NCBI GenBank assembly: GCA_905250075.1
Contig: CAJNOP010000027.1
Span: 1 to 64,000 of the forward strand
Origin: Rotaria sp. Silwood1
Lineage: Eukaryota; Rotifera; Eurotatoria; Philodinida; Philodinidae
Direction of reading: 5' to 3'
DNA length: 64,000 bases
Shown: in pieces, positions 23,494-38,100 of the stretch
Layout of the letters: every line of letters begins with the position of its first letter
Position numbering within the stretch: position 1 is the first letter of the stretch
Notes under the pieces: generated by a model
Database searches by the model: none
Told to the model about the DNA's origin: nothing
Seen by the model: only the letters and a program-made list of their open reading frames with translations
Program-made: the position numbers and the translations under genes

Positions 23494-26400
23494 CTTCTTT
23501 TCTTTTTCTTTATTCTTTTTTTTTTTCCTATTCTTTTGTTTGTATGTTGTGTCTGTCTTAAAGCTTGTGGGCGAACAGTGTAAATGAATAAATATGAAGC
23601 GTCATATTCATTTTTTTTTGTTTTGATAACACACATTTGGGAAAAAAGCTGTTAAACAAATGAAAAGCTATTTAATTGGATGTAATGATGTCTACTCTTG
23701 AAAAGTATTGACACATATTGCGAGATTTAAGGTTTTTTTTTCTTTTTGTTCAATAACTATATATATATATATATATTTGTTGACAGAAGATGGTGGGTGG
23801 AGAGATTAGCCCATTTGTCAATAAACTAAAAGAGCCATATGAAGACAATCAGTATAAAAGTCAATCAAAAAAGCTTGACTTTCCTATTCTTCATTCTTCT
23901 TTTTTTTGTCTGTCTTTTGACAATGATGACATCAATTAGTTTGAAAGTGTAAAGATAGTTTTGCTTTTCTATAGATTAAGAAAAGTCTATAAAATGAATA
24001 TTACTTGTTCTTCATTTTTTTTTGTCTCTCGACCTTATTGCCGGAGAGAAGCTCATAATAGATGATTTTCATTTCAAGAAAAGCACACATACTCTCTATT
24101 TCAAAAATAATGATAAATTGAAAAAACTCATTTTGGTTTTCTTTTTTTTGAAATAAAAAAAAAAATGTTGTTTATGTCATTCATGCTGAGTGCGTGAATA
24201 TGAAACATTGTTAGTTGTATATGAATTCTTTTGTCATAAGCCGATTAGTCGGGATTCTCTCTTCAAAAGATTCTCATTTTCGATCGAATGAGTTATGTTT
24301 TTTAAAATACAATGATGCAAACACTAACATAGATAGGTGGTCTGTTAAGCCGATGGTTTTTTTTTCTTTTACCACCTGAATTCTATGCTTACTATAGTAC
24401 TTCAGAAAAAAAAAGTGAAGAGACACGCGACACAATACGACGCCCTAAAGCAAAGCTTATCTTTTTCACGGCGTCACTGTTCAATGAGAAAAAGAAAGAT
24501 AATTACATTTTCATTTTTTTTTCTTTTCTTTTCTATTCTATTTGTTTAACTTTCGTAAGAGAAAAAACATCCTTTCCATTTTCGTAATAATTAGTATGCT
24601 CAATCATGATCAACAAACTTTTATTGACTATGATTACTATTACTTTCTCCCATCAACAAACTTCTTCTTATTCTTCGTCTTCGTAAGAAACAAGATGAAA
24701 GAAATAAGACATCGGCTTGAGCAAGCCAAAGGAAGTCTTATGTTACATTGTAAATAACCGATGACATTAATCTATGCATCGTTCTCAACCAGTACATAGG
24801 TATATGTATAAATGTAGAATAAATCGAAAAAAATAAGAGTACTTACACTCTTACTTTTTAATGTTTGTCAACTCTTGAGAGAGACAAAATGCGGTATGGC
24901 GGCAAACAAAAAGAAAAGAGTTAAATTCTCAACAAGGTTATTGAATGTCTGTCTTCAATATTGACTTGATATTTAGCTCATCGGTTCGATATCCTGAACG
25001 TTATGTTCTCAAGCCGGAAATCATCGTTTGTCAATTTTTAAGAAATCAAAAAACAAAAAAAAAACCGAGGTGGCACCGGCAATTTCTTTTTCTTCTGTTG
25101 CTTGCTAACAGATTGAAAAAGTTCCGTTTTATTTCATCATAATTCATGTGAAAATTAAACATCAATTGATGAGTATGGAAACAAAAAGAAAATACAAAAC
25201 AAAACAAAACAAAACAATATAATGTATCGATTTTTAAGAATTTTGTATTAAAAAAAAAAACAAAACGAATAACATTAAAATGAGAAATATTTTTATTGAC
25301 TGTTATCTAAACACGTGTTGAGATAGATGAGGAGGTTTTTTGTTTCTCTTTAAACTGAGACAATGATCGGCACGTTAAGTAAATTGATAGTCGATTTCGA
25401 TCAGGTGTCGAATTTATGGCAGCTAGGAATAGTAAATGAATAAATGGCACGTCTTCCTTTTTTTTTCACATATATACATCAGACAACAAAATCATTCTTT
25501 TTCTTTTCTCCTCCTACTCAATATGTATTTAGTAAGATAACTGTATATGTATGTTTGAGAATAAAACGAATTGTTAGCTCACGTCTCGATAGTCAATTGA
25601 GATTTCTTTTTTTTTTTATATTCATATTAACAAATAATCACTATAAGCAATATTTCATTGTGTATCTTAAAAATCATTTTTTTTTTCTTAATCGATGTAT
25701 TTTCGTTTATCGAAATGAAATTACTTTAGCAATTTTACATCATTGATGATAAGAATCAAGTGTTTTATAAGTACGCATTTTTATCAATAATACTGATGTT
25801 ATAGTTAGAGTTTTATTTTAACTAAAATGTTTGTCTTAAAAATTTCTCTTGATATCACTATCGAACAATAGTCTTAAATTGAAAATAGTTTGTTGGAAAA
25901 CAAATATGAACAAAAAAAAACCTATTTTTATTTATCTTCATATGTATGATTGATATTTTTTTATATGAGAAATTTTTCTATATACATAGTATATTCAATA
26001 GAATATCTATGAATAGAAATGTGTGAGGATCATGCTTTTTTTTTAGTTCTAGTCTAGATAATTATTTTCCTGTACAGTCTCAATTATAACTTCAGTATAT
26101 TTAATCTGATGCCCCAATTTATTCATATTACATTTAAAAAAATTCTTAGATACGCATTTTTTGTTTTGGTATTTATTTAATTGATGACAGATACTTTTTT
26201 GTATGCCTTGATAGATATGATTTATAAGATCATTTAGCTATAATCTTTAGTTCAGATTTGAACAAATTTGTTCTTGTGTCTCCTCAAAAGTCCTATAAAA
26301 TTTTTAAAATTTGAATCTGGTCGTAATTCCAGAACTTAAGTTATTTCAGCACTTGTCCATGTGTTACTTGTCTTTGATTAAGATATTCACAAGTGAAGTG

Positions 26401-27222
26401 TTAGAAAATGCATTGTTCCAGTCTTATTCTAGTGCATAGAGAAGATTTCTTCTTTTCTTCCTACCGACAGTGACTATTTAGAGTTGATGTTAGTTGAGTA
26501 TTCTCACCTACCATTACTACTACTATATCTATGAATTTTAATTTTTATATTATAAGGCAAAAATTAATAGAAATACTAAAAATTATACTAAACTTGCACG
26601 AAATATTGATGTACTCTACTTATTTTTCTCTAGTAAAAACAAATGAAATAAAGAAAAAAAAAACCATCAAAATAAAAAAAAAGATTAGCCTAAATATGAT
26701 TGAATACTTCATTTTCAATACTAAAACAACTTGCATCTTTCAAAGAATTGAGTATTTATATCGTAAACATAACTGTATAGAAGTAATTTTTATTCCTTTT
26801 GATGAAATGAATTGTTTCTTAATAGTAGATAGTATTATAATTCTATGAAAAAAGAAAGAATGTTCTAAAGAAATAGAAAAACCTACTCAGTATCAAAATT
26901 TGATTTACTAGTGAAAATGAAAACTTTGAAATGTAATTGATATATTAAAGAGAATTATACGCTCATAAATCGAGTTAGGATTTAAAGTCTATTGTTTCTA
27001 GTACAGATGTCAGTGTGTATATATTGTATTTTTCAATAGTTGTCTCTAGTTATAAATCAACATTGTTTAACTGGTTATTCTTATCAACCATCCGATAAGA
27101 TGATCATTTGACAAAAAATAATATTTGAAGCAAGTAAAAAAGACTTTTTCATGAAGGACAATATTTAGCAAATGTGCTGAAAAAAAACATTTGTTTTTTC
27201 TAAATCAAAATCGGAGAAAAAT
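23494..27222. other. Gene-poor region downstream of OTX
   Basis: About 3.7 kb with poly-T and poly-A runs and an (AT)n tract near 23758-23776. No frame shows coding character or splice support. Confidence 0.5.
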
Positions 27223-28636
27223 ATGGGCTTTGATATTCAACGATTTCCTAATGGTGTTGATGAAGAATTAATCTGTATGTGTCAAAAAGTTATCTTTCGA
27301 TAATAATTTATGAAATTCTACATTCATTCAGGTGCTATTTGTGGTGGTGTTCTTCAAGATCCTCTTCAAGCTCCAACATGTGAACATGCTTTTTGTCAAG
27401 TAAATAAATTTTTATTTGATTTAAACAAAAACAAAAAAAAAGAACCGTTTTCCTTTGTAAAGATTTGTATTAATGAGTGGCTTTCCCGTGTACAAACATG
27501 TCCTATCGATCGAATGTCAATGGAATCAGATCAATTAAAACCAGTGCCACGTATACTTAAAAATTTACTTAGTCGGTTAGTTTTTTATTTATTATAATAT
27601 CTGAAGAAATCTAATATATTGTTTTCCCGGTAGTTTAAATATAACATGTGAAAATGAAGGTTGTACTGCAGTAGTAAAATTAGATAGACTTCCTAATCAT
27701 TTAGCTGAATGTGATTTTAATCCAAAAAAATTAATCGAATGTGAAAATGGTTGTGGTATGATGATATCTAAAGATAATGTTACAGTAAAAAAATTTTTTT
27801 TTTTTTTATTTAATAAATTTAAAGAATTATTCTGTTTGATTTTTCTATTTTAATAATAGAATCATAATTGTATTCAAGCATTAAAAAATGAATTGGATAA
27901 TGTTAAAAATGAATTACAAAAATGTCGAACCGATATGGATTTATATAAGGGAGAAGTAAGAACACTTCAGGTAAGAATTAAAAATAAATTTTCGTTTATA
28001 GTTTTTCTTAATTTTCTTTTTTTTGTTATCAAAGGAATTTATTCGTGTTCTTCGTCTAAATAATCCAACAATATCACGTGTTTATGAACGTGTAGAAAAT
28101 GATGAAATATTACGGTAGACAAAAAAAAAATACATTGGATTTTTGTCATAAATGATTTATTTTTCTTTTTCTAGATGGTCAGGTAATTTACAATTAGCTC
28201 GTGTAACACGTTGGGGTGGAATGATATCAACTCCAGATGCTGTTTTACAAGCAGTTATTAAACGTGCTTTACTTGAAAGTGGTTGTCCAATTAATATCAC
28301 AAATGATCTTATGGAAAATGCTCATGAAAGACATTGGCCACAAGGACTTTCAACACTAGGTTAATATAATTTAATTTTTTTTTTAGAAAAAAAAACAACT
28401 AATTTTGATTTTTAGAAACTCGACAATTAAATAGACGACATTATGAAAGTTATGTTTGTCGACGTATTGTTGGTAAACAAGCTGTTGTTGTACTTGGTTG
28501 TGATAATCGACATATGGATCAATTAATGAGTAAGAAATAATGAAAATACAATAAAAAAAAAAGAAGACATTTGTTGTTTGTTTTTTTAGTTGCTGAACCC
28601 GGCATTGTCATGATATTTGCACATGGAGTTGAATAA
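27223..28636 (+). CDS. RNF41: E3 ubiquitin ligase RNF41/NRDP1
   Basis: Multi-exon gene (first exons 27223-27274, 27332-27399, 27463-27575, 27634-27784) of about 310 codons, matching human NRDP1 (317 residues) over its whole length. The N-terminus MGFDIQRF and the RING (LICAICGGVL, CEHAFCQICINEW, CPID with the family's terminal Asp ligand) are followed by a TRAF-type zinc region, a short coiled coil and the C-terminal substrate-binding domain with ARVTRWGGMISTPDAV, NAHERHWPQG, KQAVVVLGC and IVMIFAHGVE. NRDP1 ubiquitinates receptors such as ErbB3 in mammals; the ligand here is unknown. The protein stops two residues earlier than human (HGVE versus HGVEEI). Intron 27400-27462 is 63 bases long with no stop in frame. 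Confidence 0.95.
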
Positions 28637-31600
28637 AATCTTAAATCAAAGTATTTATTTCCACATTCGATTATTTGTATCTGTGTTAATTCTTTAAAAT
28701 GAATTTATGTTCTTTTTCATTCTTTTTTTTTTCTTATATTCAAATCATGAAAACCAAAAGAAGTAAATTAATAATCGAATAATTTTAATTGAAATCATTT
28801 GAATTGTTTTTTAAATATGAATTGGACATTCTCTACAACAAAGTTAATAATATTTTAAAATAGAAGTTATTTAAAAGAAAATAAATCAAATTTTTGTTTT
28901 CTATATTTTTCTAAAAAATATATATCATGATATAATAAGAAATGGCACGATAAGTTGTTTTTTTTTTCATATTTCATCGGCTTAAGCAAATCTGAAGAAA
29001 TTGAATTTCTATGAGAATTATAGGTTCTTACTCCATATGCTTCTAATCCATGAGTTAATCTTTGAGAGTTTATACCGACGTTTCCTGTTAATAATAATCC
29101 GATTTATAATAAATTTTATTTGTATTTTACAAGATTATTTATACATCGAAACTAGTTTTAATTTAATATTCAAATATTTCAGAGTTTAAAACTTATTTGC
29201 GAAAAAATCTGATTGTTCAACGGTGCGTATTTGCAAATTTATCTAATCTTTCCGATTATTTGATTTTGTGTTGACATACATAAATTTATTTTATATTCAA
29301 ATCGTTTACAATTTATATTTATACAATATTATATCTATCGTTACACTACTTTACCGTATACTCTACGATAAAGTAGCATAAGGCAAGGATTAAAAAATTT
29401 TTCTCAGACAGGCTGCAGAGTATGGATAAAGTTTATCTCTGTATATTTTCATTAGAGAGTCAATTGACACATCAAAATGTTTATAATAAATTGATCTATG
29501 AAAATTAAAATCATTATTTAACATAATTAGTGTTAGGTCGATATTTAGCAAGAACAAATTTCCATTTAGTATTTTTCTAGAGCAAATTATTTTGAAAACA
29601 TTAGTTTTTCTTTAAGGTGTAAATGTCACAAGATGCTGTGAAGCTGATACTTAATTACTATATATAGTATATAATTAAAATCTAAGAACATTATTAATAT
29701 GAAAAAAGCGAATTCAACCTGACTTGATTCTAATGTCATATAAATATTAGAAGATTTCAATTTTGTTTTCTTTTGAGAAAAGAAAAAAAAATTGAAACTA
29801 ATATGTCATCTTGACTCTTTACACTTTATCAATAAAGTTTAACAACAATAAACTACATATCATCATAAAGTTTAATACATTGATTGTCTTAGTCATTTGT
29901 TTGCTTTCATTTTGTTCTTATTTTACTTATCATTTCATTATAAAATGATGCTATCAGAATACTCATATCATGTGATTGATTAAAATTCATTATAAATTCT
30001 CCAACTTTTATTACTATTTCATGTAACATAGAAAAAAAAACAGACTAAAATTTTTAAAAAGAATCAGAAGACTAATTTCGTCCTGATTTAACATATAGTT
30101 CATTTAAAAAAAATAAACTTGTGTCATACTATTTTGTTATTAAAATAGATCATCAACTGACTCTTTCTTTTCTAGTGTATGGCAAGCATTATTTATAATT
30201 GAACATCAGGTATATCAAATAAATGAATTTCATAGCTTTCATGTGTTTCTTATGGATTGATTTGAATACGTAAATCAGTAACAAGGGAACTTATTTGATT
30301 GATGGAAATACGAGATTTTTGAAAATTTTCTAAATCTTGTATTCCATAGTTTTTCTTTATTACATGAATGAATGTTTATTTCAAATACATATTCTTGCTC
30401 CTCTAAGATCTTGCACATTCGTTCATATATTATTTTTTATTTTTCATTGATTGAATTGAGATTTTTTATTCTCGTCGATTTTTTCATAGTTATTATAACT
30501 GAAATGCAATAGAGGTTTAGCAACAATTCATAGATTGACTTAGTTCAATTTAGGACAGAAAAGATTAGTTGCCTTGAAACTTTTAGCATCTTTATAGCTG
30601 ATGAATATTAGCCATTTCTATAAGTTTCAGTTTTCTCCGTCCAAGTTTCGCTATCTTTTGATATCCCATCCGATGTAACTCGTCTGTGTTCTTGAGAGGT
30701 GATGACTGAGAGACAAACGAAACCATGTATCAATGGTTGTCTTTGTCGTTTGAAAGAGTGGGTACGAATGAAGATGAAGAATGTCGTCCACATCCTACTT
30801 CTGCAAGAGTATATGTTGTTAACGGTTCTTTTTACTTCAACAGATATTTTAAAAAAGCAACCTATTATTCAGTTAAGATAGTTATATATTATCACCGTCT
30901 TCTGTTTTATCGATTTCAAAATCATCAAATGCAATATGTTTGATCATTTATTTCTCCCGTAAAATCATTTTCAACATCTGATGGGTTGATATACTATTTA
31001 TTAAAACACAAAAAACATCAATATAATAATATTGATAGCAATCTCATATCAACTATGGCTTCATAATAGCCTACCTTCAAATCTTAAGATGAGCTAAACA
31101 CAAAAAATGCTTTTTTTTTGGAAAACATTACAGCGTAAATTTGTAGAATTTGATAAGCATAAAAGAATAGAAATATAAGTCGATCTGATTTTATCTTCAG
31201 ACATCTATACATCATTCCTTTACTGTTAGTCTGGCTTTCAGGCCACTCAGATCATACCAAAAAGAAGTTATCTACTCATAGGTCTGATCTTATTGGATCT
31301 GACTACATTTGTAAACATGATGAGCAATGTTTTGTGTGATAGAAATGGTTTGCATATTCTATAGTTCATCTAGCCAATTGGAAATATGAGTTCGAGTTTC
31401 AACATGATTTATAATCTTCTTCTTTCTCATTATACATTACTAGTGAGATGAAGAGAAAAACTCAGAATAATTCTTACAATAAAAAATTCCGTTTGATTTG
31501 GTAGATACGAGAAACTGATGAATATATTCTTTATGAATTAAAACATGATGGATATCTTCGATAATCAAAACTTTCTGCTTTAGCCAATTATAAAATGTTT

Positions 31601-34600
31601 AGTTTTAACATAGCTCTCGGTAGCAAAAGGTTCACATTTTAGCAGGTTTCTGTGTAACATTATATCAAATATTTAGTCTCTTTTATGTCTAAACTTATTG
31701 AAAGTTTTGCTCATTATTAAAAACATAGTCGTATTCAACAAATGATGAATATTCAAAAAAGATATCCCATGCGATATGAAACCAAATAAAAATCATCAGT
31801 ATAACAATAATCAACCAGCGATAGTGCGAACAAATATGAAAGATAGAATTCTTACGTAAATACAATTAGCGTCTTCATGTATATGGTTGAGAAATCGAAT
31901 CAACTGCCGGTACTTCAATCACACAAAAATTATCTGAAAGAGTGTAACTCTGTTATTCATTCTGATTCTATCGATACGAATAATAAATTTAATTTTAGAC
32001 TGAAAGCACGAAATATATTAAGTAAATGAACGAATATAAATAAACCTGCTAAATGATTATTGAATAAGTCAGTTTGCTGTACTACTGGAGTCAATTTTAA
32101 TGTCAATGGACCTAAGTAAATCTTCAAGAACTCTACAAGATGTACTAATAACTTTTTCATTTACATCAATTCAAGCAAGAACAAGAAATAAAAGTTACTG
32201 CAAATCACGACCTGAAAAATGCACTTTTTCGCTTTCTTCAAAATATCTCGTCATCATCATTTATTCCTTCGCCTTTCTTCTTCAACAGAATCTAGGTTTA
32301 TACTTTATGAAGCGAAATACAATTCGTTGAATACTATAAAATCCACTGATTTTGATTGAATGTCCAATAAATCATTGATGAGAAAAAAAGAAAGGTCAAC
32401 TATATGATATATCTAAATATAGCATATACATACTATCAAAAAATTAATGTTTATTTTTGTTACGATTCGGTATTTTGATGAGCATAGGTCTATACCAAAT
32501 GAATTCGCAGAGACCTTGACACGGAATACAATACATAATAGTTTTCCTTGAATTTCCAATAATTATTCTAGAGCAAGAGTCGATGATTCTGTTGTATATG
32601 CTTATGATATAAAATAATCCATCAGAAAGAAAACATTCAGTGGTACATGTTTGTTTTTGTTATATATGACATTCTAAAGTTCATTGACATTTATCTCTAC
32701 AGGAAATTAATTTTCTAGAAAACATTCCAATCAATGCTTTTTTATTAGTTCGTGTCTTGGGCTTCTTAATTATTGACAATAATGAATCAGAATATGGAGA
32801 GATATACGATTTCTGATAGAACAGACAAAATATTTCCCTTGATCAAAATTAGTAGAATCTCTATCGTATTTATTAACATTTCTTTTTGCTTTCTTGGGTA
32901 CGACAGGAAATTTAATACTTCATTGATTTGGACACTAGATATTATGTAGACAGAAAGACAAGTATAGGGTTGATAAATAGGCTTTGTCAGAAGATGGAAT
33001 ACAGCTTAAATCTTAAGAAATATCAAAATGAGCTTTATACGAAATGCACGTCCTATTAAAAATATGTTCTAAGAGTATATAACTAGCGCGTCATAAGATA
33101 TAAATCCGATACAGACTTACGTAAGTTTTTGAAGATTTGAAAGATACAATTCAACATTTCAACGAGTTGTCAACCACAAGAAAAAAAAGAGATTCTCGCA
33201 AAATATTTTTTGTCTATTTGTTTTTCTAGAACTCTCTTCATTGATTATTTTGATTAAAACAATTAAAAATTCTATCAATAAATAAAGATTCTAAGATTCA
33301 AATACTAAAAAAACTCAAACTGCTCTAACCAATAGTACTAACGTATTGTTTAGGAGTTAAACCCTAGTATCTTTGTTTATTGATCAACTTTTAAAATATT
33401 TTTATCAAAATGATCATCGAAATGGGTTCTACAAAAAGTCCAACAGACAAAAAATATTTTTCGAGAACGTTAGTTTTCTTTTTGTGATTAACTATGTGTG
33501 AAATTTTCAATTACATCTCTTAAATCTTCAAAATTTTATAGAAAATCTATAGCCCGTTTGAGTCAATTATACTCATTAATTCCATTGTTGACAAGCTTTC
33601 ATTTGGTATAAAATTCATTTTAATATCTATTGAAATTCGAGCTTTATCCTCTCCTCCTAAAAAAGTATTCTTACTCATTCTGTACATTCACGATAGTCTA
33701 ACTTTAAAGAAGTAATAAGTTCGCTACAGATGTTATCTTTCTAATACTTTTTTTCATTAGTTCGTCAGAATTATGAATACGAGATGCGATCTTATGTGTC
33801 TACTAGTTACTTTGAAATGATTTGTTCTGACATAGATTATTTTTTTTTCTATTTTGTAAACAAAATTCTGACATGTTGTCCTTATACTGAATAAAACTTC
33901 CTTAGTAAATAGAAAAATAATGATTCCTTTAGTTTGAATGAAAACAGTACAATCAACACATGATTCGAATAAAAGCCTTTTTGTTTACGATTCGTCGAGA
34001 AGTATAAACTTTTCAATTCTTTCACTACTTAAACATATGAAGAAAGGAAAATTATTTATTGAAAACGACCTAGATTTTAAGTATTCAAAACTATTTTTTT
34101 TCTCTTCTTTCTTCGTGCACCTCGACTCATAAAATATAAAACTATACTTTGTGACCCTTTTAATAAATACTGTCAATCATCTTTCACTTTATGACATACA
34201 TCCCACTGATTATTGTTCAATCAATATAATAAACTTACATCGTTGTCCTTTTAATTTCAACAAACTATACCATATGGATAGATAAAAATAATAATGCAAA
34301 GTATTGAATAAATATGCATATACCATCAATATAAAATCTATTATCTACATTTTATTTACCATCAACGACTTGCTAACGGATGGTTTCTCTCTGTTTTACA
34401 GGAAACGAACGACTGTGTATCTTCTAACGATCATCATATATTCTACACAACGACTATCTGACCACAAATATACCAACGATAAAAAATAAAATATGTGGAA
34501 TTCTTCCAATTCTGCTTGATTAAATCAAGTATAAACCTCGATCTACTCAAATAACGATTGTAATGAAAAGGAATACTTTATTTTTGTAAGTATATATATA

Positions 34601-35155
34601 TGTAAATGTATCATACTGTTAAGCTTTTTCCTCATCCATGAATTATCGAAAATTGAATTAGAATTAATGTATTTTGTCGTCAACTTTGCTCCATTGATAA
34701 GAAAATGAAGTACAGTCATACAGTAGTAAATCGCGAAAAAAAATAGTCAAACTCTAATTTAAGATATTCTATGTTTCATAACTAAATATGATCTAGTTCG
34801 ATATGTATTTAATTATATTGATTTTTTATTAATAAAAAAAGAAATTAATTTAATATTTCAATTAATAATCATTTCTAATATGAATAAATAAATATTATTG
34901 GTTAATTAAGATGTCGCTATAAACAAAAAGAATTTCAATTGTTAAAAATTTCCCATTTAGAAAAGAGTTTGTGTAAATATTGACTATACAAATGAATAAG
35001 AAAATGAAATCTTTTTAATTAAATTTTATATAAATGAATTACAAACAAAATAATAAAAAAAAAAACAAAATATAAACAAACAAAAACAAAGATTCTCATG
35101 TGGTTCGTTTATTTAGTACGTCTAAGTCTTTTTACTATTGAATTGCTTCCATGGC
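28637..35155. other. Gene-poor region between RNF41 and protein kinase D
   Basis: About 6.5 kb without a supportable gene. 30600-30880 is less AT-rich and reads for about 55 codons (around VGTNEDEECRPHPTSARVYV) with stops and no splice support, possibly an old coding relic. An imperfect small hairpin lies at 29345-29378. The rest is AT-rich with stops in all frames. Confidence 0.45.
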
Positions 35156-38100
35156 ATGTCGTCAACAGATAATCGTAATAAAAATTATACATTTGAGATT
35201 AAATTTGGTCCCTATCATCAAAAGGTAACCATTACTATGAATCCATTTAGTTTAACAATGAATACATTACGTGAAGTTGCTATAAGATTTATTGAAACAA
35301 TGGTTAGTTTTTTAATTAAAATTTCTTAAGAACAAATTGTTCTTTTTCTTTTTTCAAGTGTCCTGATCAGGATATAAAACTTTTACATAATAGAATATTA
35401 TTATTTCGATATGAACCATCATCATACTCAATGATAATACCACTCAATCCAAGAGATATTCTTGTTCCGGATACAATTGTTGAAGTAGTTATATCACGTA
35501 AGTTAAGAAGAAGACGAAGAAAAAAAAAGATGTAATCATTTTCATAACCCAAGAGAACAGTATTTTATGTAAAAAAGAAAAACGAAGAATTTATTCTCTA
35601 GAGAAATTTTACAAAGTCAAATAAATTTTTCTCATCTAGAAATGTTTCACTTGTATAATATTTTCATTTAATGTTTTTTTTTTTGTTTAATCAATAATTT
35701 GAAACAAATAAAGCTAATTTCAGATTCTTAATAAATGTCATTGTGAAGACGTGCTCTTTAAAGATTATTTTCTTTATAAACAAGCACAAAATCAATAATT
35801 GTGCATGTCCAGAGTCAATCGGATGTGCATGTATAAGAATGTAGAGTAACAACAATAATTGATAGATAAAAAGTACAATGTCATACTATTCGAAAATTCT
35901 CTTGTAGGCAGCACTACTCTCTGGAAACAAGGCATCATACTGAATCTTTTATGGCCCTAGATTTCAGTACTATTTCTTTTAGCTTTTTCCAATTCTAGTC
36001 AAAAAGTTTCAAGGTTAAAAACAAGAGTTTTGTCCGAACGTGCAGCACTTATAAAATTTCAGATAATGACACCAAAACTTAGGGCCTCAAAGGATTCAAT
36101 GTAACACCTTTTTCTAATAAAGTAATGCCTTCTGCTGTTCTATTTTTGTTCTTTTAGAGCTTAGCATTACTTTCGCTTCAATGTAGTCTTCCTTTTTTTT
36201 TTTTTTATTATCATCGTTTTCTTTCTTTGGCTTGCTCTAATCATATAATTTTACTTGGTATGTCTTCATTTGCGTTTTTCAATCAAAAGCATGCATTTCA
36301 CTAATATGTACGAGGCATTTAGAGCGTTTTTAGTTTTATCCTATGTTGATTTGAAGAAAGGCAAGCATTCCGTTTTTTTTCCTGTAGTCTTTTTCTTTTT
36401 CTTTTTTTTCTTCTATATATTCAAGTAAATCTTGTGTTTTATTGCTTCATTCGAATAAATTCAATAAATGTGAGTTAATGATCTGTATGTATGAACAACC
36501 TTGATTTATGCTTTCTTCTCTTTTCTCTTCCCCTTTTTTTTCTTTTACTCGATCTCTCTAACAGCATTAGCGGATGCTTATTACACGTTTGCTCGTTCGT
36601 CTTACATATATACACATGTCAATTTTGCTTATGTCGACAATATCAAAGACAACACGTGTTTGTCGACTAAGCATCACACAGAAGAACTGAAGATATCATA
36701 AGCAATAAGAAAATGTCTAATTGTATGTAGTGGTATTTCTGTAACTATGTTTTCAGTCGGTGTTATGAGTGGTGTCGACTACCAACAAATAAAAAGAGCA
36801 AAACACAGAGAGACAGAAAGAGAGCGGGAAAAACATAAACCGATCGCTCTCATTTGTGTTCCGTATAAGAGTATTGATCAATGATTTGATAAGCGCGTTG
36901 GCGAAAGGGAATAAAGCAATTCTTGATTGTTACTATTGTCGTTATAGTATTTAGAGTGTTGATTTAATAAAATCATGTTATAGGAAAACGAATGAAGAAG
37001 AGAAAGAAAGATTAGTTTTGTTAGTAAGGATTCTTATTCTTATTTACACGCTTGTATAGTCAATTTAATTATATGTTTGATGACCATCTTCATAATTGTT
37101 GAAATATATATATATATATATAAATTATATGCTAAAAAGTTTACATCTGTTTATTTCCGGACGAGTTTTATTTTCTATTTCTATTGTAGCTTTAAATTAA
37201 TATTTATTGATTCATTAGGTGTAAATTAGAAGAAGAAAAAAAAACCAAAGAAAGTGATTTATTTTTATTCTTATCAAGAAAAAAAAAAGATTTCTAATAA
37301 AAATTCTTTTTTTTCTTTCTATTGTTCTTAGTCATATTTGATCAACCAACTAATCTATAATTTAGATACTAATTAGTAAACATTGAATGATTGATTTGTT
37401 TCTTACATTTGTTTCTTTTCAGCCTACATCATGAGTGAATATAGTGGCCTTGTTCCGCATCTGTTAAGTTTGCATACTTATTTATCACCAACATTTTGTG
37501 ATTTATGTGGACAATTTTTATTTGGTCTTTATAAACAAGGAATGAAATGTGAAGGTAGATTATTGAAATAATATTATTTTTTAAGTTCTTATTGAACTAA
37601 ATGTATTTTTATGATAGGATGTGGTCGTAATTTTCATAAACGATGTGTATCAGATCTGCCAAATAATTGTTCGCCTATGGCAAGAAAAATATCTGATATG
37701 CAATGTTCACATGATAATAATGTAAATATAATTGATATTTGTTTTTCATTGAATTTTGACAGAGCAAAATTATATCACAAATTTGCAAATTTTAAAAAGA
37801 ATTATAAGTTTTTGTTTTCGGATAAAAAAACATTAATAATTTGTTAAACTATTTTTTGGTATTGACAAAAAGTAGTTAAAATAGAAAAAAAAAAAAAGAA
37901 AGACTTTTAATGTCAAAATAACGTATACTACATGAATATCGAGGGATTTCTTTCATTTTCATTGAAGCATATGAATGATAAGATCTTGTTAAATCAATGT
38001 CATCGATCTTTTCTATTATGTTATAGGCTTCGAATGACTTAGAAAAGCGTTTAACATTAACCGGTACAGAATTACCAACAGCATTGCCACATTGTTTTTA

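Noticed and set aside
30608..30943. Overlapping frames on both strands in a less AT-rich patch
   Set aside because: No splice sites, no recognised family, interrupted by stops; noted only as a possible relic within the gene-poor entry.
31957..32330. Frames on both strands (plus-strand MSMDLSKSSRTLQD)
   Set aside because: No family resemblance, no introns, hydrophobic tail typical of random AT-rich translation.
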